Source: Liberibacter brunswickensis (GTDB taxonomy: Bacteria > Pseudomonadota > Alphaproteobacteria > Rhizobiales > Rhizobiaceae). Taken from it: 18,824 bases of DNA. Of this stretch, positions 14,432-18,824 are shown in pieces. Under the pieces are notes generated by a model. The model made no database searches and was not told where the DNA came from. It saw only the letters and a program-made list of their open reading frames with translations. The translations under genes were made by a program, and so were the position numbers. The stretch's first letter is position 1. Every line of letters begins with the position of its first letter. The stretch lies in NCBI RefSeq assembly GCF_036858155.1, contig NZ_JAAEJX010000016.1, positions 1 through 18,824 of the forward strand, in the 5' to 3' direction.

Positions 14432-15646
14432 TTGTCTAAAAATATAAAAAAAGTTGTCCTTGCTTATTCTGGAGGTCTTGATACTTCGATTATATTAAAA
14501 TGGCTTCAGGTAGAAAAAGGTTTTGAGGTAGTGGTTTTTATCGCTGACCTTGGTCAAGGAGAAGAGTTAAAAATTGCATGCGACAAGGCTAGATTTCTCG
14601 GATCATCGAAAGTATACGTTAAAGATTTGCGGAGAGAATTTGTTCGTGATTTTGTATTTCCTATGTTTAGAGCTAATGCTTTATATGAGGGGTCTTATTT
14701 ATTGGGTACGGCTATTGCTCGCCCTTTGATTTCTAAATATCTAGTTGATATAGCCTGTGAAACAGGAGCAGATGCTATTGCACATGGATCTACTGGTAAA
14801 GGTAATGATCAAGTACGTTTCGAGTTATCTGCGTATGCTTTGAATTCAGACATAAAAATTATTGCTCCATGGAGACATTGGTCGTTTAAAGGTAGGCAGG
14901 ATCTTATTGATTTTGCTAAAAAACATGAAATACCTATTGATAAAAATAAACTAGGAGAAGCCCCTTTCTCTGTAGATACTAATTTGCTACATTCTTCTTC
15001 TGAAGGTAGAGTTCTTGAAGATCCATCTCAGCAGGCACCAGAGTATGTTTATAAAATGATTGTTTCTCCTGAAGAGGCTCCTGACGAACATACTATTATT
15101 AAAATTGACTTTAAAAAAGGTGATCCTGTCGCCATTAATGGTGAATTAATGCCGCCAGAGGTATTGCTGGATAAGTTAAATCAATATGGTATTCGTAATG
15201 GAATTGGGCGTATTGACATAGTGGAAAATAGGTTTGTTGGAATTAAATCTCGAGGTGTATATGAAACTCCTGGAGGTACTATTTTATTACATGCTCATCG
15301 TGCTATTGAATCAATTTCTTTGGATTCAGGAGCTGCTCATTTAAAAGATGATTTGATGTCTCGCTATGCGAATATTATATATCAGGGTTTTTGGTTTTCT
15401 CCCGAAAGAGAGATGCTCCAAGCGTTAATTGATAAAAGTCAAGAATATGTAGAAGGTTCCGTTAATATAAAGCTTTACAAAGGAAACGTAATGATTATTG
15501 GTCGTGAAAGCAATAAATCTTTATATTCGGATAAGCTTGTAACTTTTGAAGATGACTTTGATTCTTATAATCAAAATGATTCAGAAGGTTTTATAAAATT
15601 ACATGCTTTGCGTTTGCGTACTTTAGCAAAGCGTAACGAAGTTTAA
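14432..15646 (+). CDS. argG: Argininosuccinate synthase
   Basis: This enzyme joins citrulline and aspartate with ATP to give argininosuccinate, the penultimate step of arginine synthesis. The 404 residues include the ATP pyrophosphatase loop AYSGGLDTS (11-19), HGSTGKGNDQVRFE (118-131), LHSSSEGRVLEDPSQ and SRGVYETPGG. Sequence is of the rhizobial type and length is normal. The only usable start is TTG at 14432, giving MSKNIKKVVLAYSGG; GGTGGTG upstream is a poor ribosome binding site. Cys109 (IACETGADA) replaces the usual Arg or Lys. Start codon and site suggest low expression. Confidence 0.97.
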   Translation: MSKNIKKVVLAYSGGLDTSIILKWLQVEKGFEVVVFIADLGQGEELKIACDKARFLGSSKVYVKDLRREFVRDFVFPMFRANALYEGSYLLGTAIARPLISKYLVDIACETGADAIAHGSTGKGNDQVRFELSAYALNSDIKIIAPWRHWSFKGRQDLIDFAKKHEIPIDKNKLGEAPFSVDTNLLHSSSEGRVLEDPSQQAPEYVYKMIVSPEEAPDEHTIIKIDFKKGDPVAINGELMPPEVLLDKLNQYGIRNGIGRIDIVENRFVGIKSRGVYETPGGTILLHAHRAIESISLDSGAAHLKDDLMSRYANIIYQGFWFSPEREMLQALIDKSQEYVEGSVNIKLYKGNVMIIGRESNKSLYSDKLVTFEDDFDSYNQNDSEGFIKLHALRLRTLAKRNEV

Positions 15647-15663
15647 TACATAGATAGTTTGTT

Positions 15664-15683
15664 AATATTAATAGTATTTTTTT
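15664..15683 (+). terminator. Possible weak terminator after argG
   Basis: AATATT and AGTATT-type arms (15664-15678) can pair over six positions, including one G-U pair, around a three-base loop. The right arm runs into T7 (15677-15683) and then ATTT. All pairs but one are A-T, so stability is doubtful, but position 18 bases after the argG stop is suitable. Confidence 0.27.
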
Positions 15684-15746
15684 ATTTAAATGAGATCTTT
15701 TAGTTAAATGATTGAGATTGGTATTTAAAGAAATATACTATTTGTT

Positions 15747-15776
15747 TTGTAACGTCAGTAATTTATTTTTTAATAT
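15747..15776 (+). promoter_or_regulatory. Possible typA promoter
   Basis: TTGTAA (15747-15752) and TAATAT (15771-15776), 18 bases apart, each match four of six consensus positions. They lie 17 bases before the typA ATG, which would leave a very short leader and agrees with the poor ribosome binding site there. The region is AT-rich, so chance is possible. Confidence 0.27.
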
Positions 15777-15793
15777 ATGAAAGATTTGAATAT

Positions 15794-17620
15794 ATGCAGA
15801 TTCGCAATATAGCTATTATTGCTCATGTAGATCATGGCAAAACAACATTAGTTGACGAGCTTCTTAAGCAATCAGGGGTTTTTCGTGATAATCAGCGTGT
15901 TAGCGAACGTGTTATGGATTCCAATGATTTAGAAAAAGAACGTGGTATTACTATACTTGCAAAGGTTACTTCAATTGTATGGAATAATGTTCGTATTAAT
16001 ATAGTTGATACTCCTGGTCACGCCGATTTTGGAGGTGAGGTTGAGAGAATCTTATGTATGGTAGAAAGTGTTGTTGTCCTTGTTGATGCTGCTGAAGGTC
16101 CTATGCCACAAACAAAGTTTGTTGTTGGTAAAGCTTTAAAAATAGGTCTTCGTCCAATAGTGGTAGTGAATAAAGTTGATCGTTCTGATGAACGAGCTGA
16201 TGAAGTAATAAATGAGGTTTTTGATCTTTTTTCAGCTTTAGATGCAACTGATGATCAGTTAGATTTTCCAATTCTTTATGGTTCTGGCCGAAGTGGTTGG
16301 ATGAGTAACTCTCCTGATGGTTGTCGTGATAAAGGTCTGTCTCCCCTTTTAGATCTTATAGTAGAACATGTTCCTGCTCCTGTAATAGGTGAAGGAGAAT
16401 TTAAGATGATAGGGACTATTTTAGAGAAAAATACATTTTTGGGTCGTATTATAACAGGACGTATTCATTCAGGATCTATTAAATCAAATCAAAATATTAA
16501 GGCTCTTGGTCCTGATGGTACTTTGGTTGAAGTTGGTCGTATTTCTAAGATTCTTGCTTTTCGTGGAATTGATCGTCAACCAATAGATGAAGCTCATGCA
16601 GGGGATATAGTTTCTATTGCGGGTTTAGTTAAGGCAACAGTAGCTGATACGTTTTGTGATTCTTCTGTTGATGAACCATTGAAATCACAACCTATTGATC
16701 CTCCAACTGTGACTATGACATTTGTTGTTAATGATTCTCCTTTGGCTGGTACTGAAGGAGACAAAGTTACGAGTCGTATGATACGAGATCGTATTTTTAA
16801 GGAAGCAGAAGGTAATGTTGCCCTGAGAGTTGAGGAAAGCAGTTCAAAAGATGCATTCTTCGTATCTGGTAGGGGAGAACTTCAACTTGCTGTTTTGATT
16901 GAAACTATGCGTCGTGAGGGTTTTGAATTGGCAGTTTCTCGTCCTCGTGTTGTAATAAAAAAAGAAGGAGATGATCTTTTAGAGCCTGTTGAAGAAGTGG
17001 TTATTGATGTTGATGAGGAATATTCTGGATCAGTTGTGCAAAGAATGACTTTATACAAGTCTGAAATGATAGAGTTACGCCCTTCAGGTTTAGGAAGAGT
17101 TCGTCTTGTATTTCTCTCTCCTACACGTGGTTTAATAGGATATCAATCACAACTAATGACTGATACTCGTGGTACTGCTACTATGAATCGTTTATTCCAT
17201 TCTTATCAACCTCATAAAGGAGAAATAGGAGGTCGTAATAATGGTGTTCTTTTATCTAATGATGATGGCAAAGCCGTAGCTTATGCATTGTTTAATCTTG
17301 AAGATCGTGGATCTATGATTGTAGAGCCTGGTGATAAAGTATACCAGGGTATGATAGTTGGTATTCATACTCGAGAAAATGATCTAGATGTTAATGTTCT
17401 TAAAGGTAAGAAATTAACTAATATGCGCGCTTCAGGAAAAGATGAGGCTGTTAAGTTAGTGCCTGCGGTTAAAATGACCTTAGAGCAGGCTCTTTCTTGG
17501 ATACAAAATGATGAATTAGTTGAAGTAACTCCGAAGTCTATTCGTTTGAGAAAGATATATTTAGATCCTAATGAACGTAAGAGAAAAGGAAAATTGGTAA
17601 ACTTAGAATATGATATTTGA
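15794..17620 (+). CDS. typA: Translational GTPase TypA/BipA
   Basis: TypA is a ribosome-binding GTPase related to EF-G and LepA that helps 50S assembly and stress or cold adaptation. The 608 residues carry G1 AHVDHGKTT (10-18), G2 RGITI (50-54), G3 DTPGH (72-76) and G4 NKVD (126-129), then domain II, the EF-G-like domains III and V, and the TypA-specific C-terminal domain (around 500-600, with RASGKDEAVKLVP and EQALSWIQNDELVEVTPKSIRLRK). Length is standard. The ATG is chosen because the G domain starts at once; its ribosome binding site is weak (GAAAGA). It stands alone between argG and ppa. Confidence 0.98.
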   Translation: MQIRNIAIIAHVDHGKTTLVDELLKQSGVFRDNQRVSERVMDSNDLEKERGITILAKVTSIVWNNVRINIVDTPGHADFGGEVERILCMVESVVVLVDAAEGPMPQTKFVVGKALKIGLRPIVVVNKVDRSDERADEVINEVFDLFSALDATDDQLDFPILYGSGRSGWMSNSPDGCRDKGLSPLLDLIVEHVPAPVIGEGEFKMIGTILEKNTFLGRIITGRIHSGSIKSNQNIKALGPDGTLVEVGRISKILAFRGIDRQPIDEAHAGDIVSIAGLVKATVADTFCDSSVDEPLKSQPIDPPTVTMTFVVNDSPLAGTEGDKVTSRMIRDRIFKEAEGNVALRVEESSSKDAFFVSGRGELQLAVLIETMRREGFELAVSRPRVVIKKEGDDLLEPVEEVVIDVDEEYSGSVVQRMTLYKSEMIELRPSGLGRVRLVFLSPTRGLIGYQSQLMTDTRGTATMNRLFHSYQPHKGEIGGRNNGVLLSNDDGKAVAYALFNLEDRGSMIVEPGDKVYQGMIVGIHTRENDLDVNVLKGKKLTNMRASGKDEAVKLVPAVKMTLEQALSWIQNDELVEVTPKSIRLRKIYLDPNERKRKGKLVNLEYDI

Positions 17621-17690
17621 CATTTTTATTTTAAACGAATAAATGGTTTGTAAAAGTTAAATATTATTGATGCAATGTTTATTCTTGCAA

Positions 17691-17718
17691 TTTTCTATAG
17701 GAAATAATCGTTTATAAT
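17691..17718 (+). promoter_or_regulatory. Likely ppa promoter (-10 element)
   Basis: A perfect TATAAT (17713-17718) lies 34 bases before the ppa start. The best -35 candidate is TTTTCT (17691-17696), 16 bases upstream, which matches poorly; TTGCAA at 17685-17690 is closer to consensus but too far away. The call rests mainly on the -10 element and its location. Confidence 0.4.
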
Positions 17719-17752
17719 AAAAAAATGATATATATAAAGAATGAGGAAATTA

Positions 17753-18283
17753 ATGAGATTAAACGAAATTTCCGTAGGTGAGAACTCGCCAGTAGATGTT
17801 AATGTTTTTATTGAAATTTCTCTTGGTGGATATCCTATTAAATATGAACTAGATAAGAATAGTGGTATTCTTGTAGTAGATCGTTTTATTTCTACTTCTA
17901 TGCTTTATCCAGGTAACTATGGTTTTATTCCAAATACTCTATCTGATGATGGTGATCCTGTTGATGTTATTATGTATAATGCAGAGATTATTTTACCTAA
18001 TTCTGTCGTAAGTGTTCGTCCTATAGGTGTTATGAAAATGGAAGATGATGGAGGAATGGATGAAAAAATACTTGCAGTTCCATCACATAGTGTAACTAGA
18101 TTGTATGATTCAATCAAAAGTTATAAAGACGTTCCCCAAGCTTATTTGAAAAAAGTAGAACATTTTTTTAGACATTATAAAGATCTTGAACATGGGAAAT
18201 GGGCTAAATTAGATGGTTGGGAAGGAGTTAATAGTTCTCATAAAATAATATTGGAATCTGTGCAAAGAGCAATTAAAGCGTAG
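17753..18283 (+). CDS. ppa: Inorganic pyrophosphatase (family I, soluble)
   Basis: The enzyme hydrolyses pyrophosphate to two phosphates, driving biosynthetic reactions such as that of ArgG, which releases pyrophosphate. The 176-residue product has KYE (30-32), YPGNYGFIP (52-60), the metal-binding signature DGDPVDV (66-72), DEK (103-105) and HFFRHYKDLEHGKW. An ATG at 17741 is also in frame, but the one at 17753 follows GAGGA (17743-17747) and gives the usual MR-x-x-x-I-S opening and family length. It is the last plus-strand gene and faces yggT. Confidence 0.97.
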   Translation: MRLNEISVGENSPVDVNVFIEISLGGYPIKYELDKNSGILVVDRFISTSMLYPGNYGFIPNTLSDDGDPVDVIMYNAEIILPNSVVSVRPIGVMKMEDDGGMDEKILAVPSHSVTRLYDSIKSYKDVPQAYLKKVEHFFRHYKDLEHGKWAKLDGWEGVNSSHKIILESVQRAIKA

Positions 18284-18464
18284 GATGATTTTTTATTTTT
18301 ACAATGTACTGATTTCTTAACTGATGTAATTAATGTAGGTTTTTGATTGAAAATACTATTTTCTAATGAATTTTGGTTAAGGAAAGATTTTATATTTTTT
18401 AGTATTTTTGCGTTAAGAATGTAATACTGTAATAAACGATATCTTATTTTATAAATTAATATCA
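18284..18464. other. ppa–yggT convergent intergenic region
   Basis: These 181 bases lie between two stop codons facing each other. They are AT-rich. A small hairpin, GAAAAT (18349-18354) with ATTTTC (18358-18363), occurs but has no adjoining T-run. A minus-strand frame crosses the gap into ppa (see rejected items). No gene is supported. Confidence 0.4.
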
Positions 18465-18755
18465 CTATGATATAAGTAATTTTAAAAATAATTGTAGGAT
18501 ATATATTGCCATTAGGGAAATTATTGGAGATAGATCTATTCTTGTAAAATTAATTCCAAAGAAAGGAATAATTCTTCTTACCATTGATAAAAGTGGTTCT
18601 GTGGAATTATAAAGTATTTCCCTAGCTGTTTTTACAAAAAGATTATAAGTATTTAATATATTATATCTGTATAGAAAAGATATCACAATTCTCATAATTA
18701 TGATGTCAAAATATAATTCTAGAATTAAGTGCATTATTTTAAATAGAAAATTCAT
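18465..18755 (-). CDS. YggT-family membrane protein
   Basis: YggT (DUF YGGT) proteins are small inner-membrane proteins; roles in osmotic stress tolerance and, in plastid relatives (CCB3), cofactor insertion have been proposed, but no activity is firmly known. The 96 residues hold two hydrophobic segments (about 8-30 and 74-95) around a loop with the family signature STEPLL (51-56), RRIIP (60-64) and RIDLSP (72-77). This aligns with rhizobial YggT over its full length, with about three extra residues between the IP and IDLSP motifs. GAGGGA (complement of 18763-18768) lies eight bases before the ATG. It converges on ppa. Confidence 0.88.
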   Translation of the reverse strand: MNFLFKIMHLILELYFDIIIMRIVISFLYRYNILNTYNLFVKTAREILYNSTEPLLSMVRRIIPFFGINFTRIDLSPIISLMAIYILQLFLKLLIS

Positions 18756-18775
18756 GTTATTTTCCCTCGATTTTT

Positions 18776-18797
18776 AAAATGACAGCGCTGATATTTT
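18776..18797. promoter_or_regulatory. Imperfect palindrome upstream of yggT
   Basis: A 22-base dyad centred on CAGCGCTG (18783-18790) has matching AAAAT / ATTTT flanks, with two mismatched pairs. It lies just after a TATAAA-like -10 candidate on the minus strand (18797-18802) and before the yggT ribosome binding site. That is a common operator position; the regulator is unknown. It is the only GC-rich palindrome in the right-hand AT-rich flank. Confidence 0.3.
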
Positions 18798-18824
18798 TTA
18801 TATATGAAATAGTAATAAAAAAAC

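Noticed and set aside
17671..17696. TGCAA/TTGCA hairpin between typA and ppa as terminator
   Set aside because: Only five pairs with a nine-base loop and a short T stretch; it also overlaps the likely ppa promoter.
18238..18465. A 75-codon minus-strand frame starting with GTG on the yggT stop (TAGTG)
   Set aside because: It looks coupled to yggT, but its sequence is AT-driven, matches no family I know (no DUF167 motifs), lacks its own ribosome binding site and ends antisense inside ppa.
1..18824. Search for CRISPR arrays, insertion sequences, phage genes or defence systems
   Set aside because: No spaced repeats, transposase motifs or phage-type genes are seen; nearly all the sequence is accounted for by housekeeping genes.

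Overview
The window is one almost gap-free gene block read left to right, the S10–spc–alpha ribosomal protein cluster. It is followed by three housekeeping genes on the same strand (argG, typA, ppa) and one small gene on the opposite strand at the right edge (a YggT-family membrane protein). Protein sequences resemble those of Rhizobiales: ArgG, the L5, L14 and L22 cores, a short-LID adenylate kinase, and the YggT gene. The DNA is AT-rich, with T-ending codons and a G+T-rich coding strand. A low-GC, reduced Rhizobiales genome fits best, and Candidatus Liberibacter is the obvious candidate. This rests on remembered family sequences, so I do not name a species.

Layout. Bases 1-39 are the last 12 codons and stop of tuf (EF-Tu). 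The S10 part follows: rpsJ, rplC, rplD, rplW, rplB, rpsS, rplV, rpsC, rplP, rpmC, rpsQ (128-5244). A 127-base gap marks the position of the classic S10/spc operon boundary; it holds a possible promoter and a 13-codon open frame that overlaps the rplN start. The spc part runs rplN, rplX, rplE, rpsN, rpsH, rplF, rplR, rpsE, rpmD, rplO, secY, adk (5372-11685). The alpha part is rpsM, rpsK, rpoA, rplQ (11804-14195). rpsD (S4) and rpmJ (L36), found here in many other bacteria, are absent. Next come argG (14432-15646), typA (15794-17620) and ppa (17753-18283), each separated by 120-240 bases and each probably with its own promoter. The convergent yggT gene lies at 18465-18755 on the minus strand.

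The cluster makes 24 ribosomal proteins together with the translocon subunit SecY, adenylate kinase and the RNA polymerase alpha subunit, so ribosome supply, membrane insertion, nucleotide balance and transcription are co-expressed. Translational coupling is visible at five start/stop overlaps: rplC/rplD, rplD/rplW, rplV/rpsC, rplX/rplE and secY/adk. GTG starts are common (rplD, rplB, rpsS, rpmD, rpsM) and argG uses TTG.

No new defence or mobile system is present. What stands out is unusual change inside normally rigid proteins: about 13 extra residues in the tunnel loop of L23, a two-residue insertion in S10, altered invariant residues in L2 and S11, and repeated Cys (TGT) where relatives have Arg (CGT). 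Other points are several A9-A10 tracts, weak all-AT terminator-like hairpins, and tiny open frames with ribosome binding sites in two intergenic gaps.
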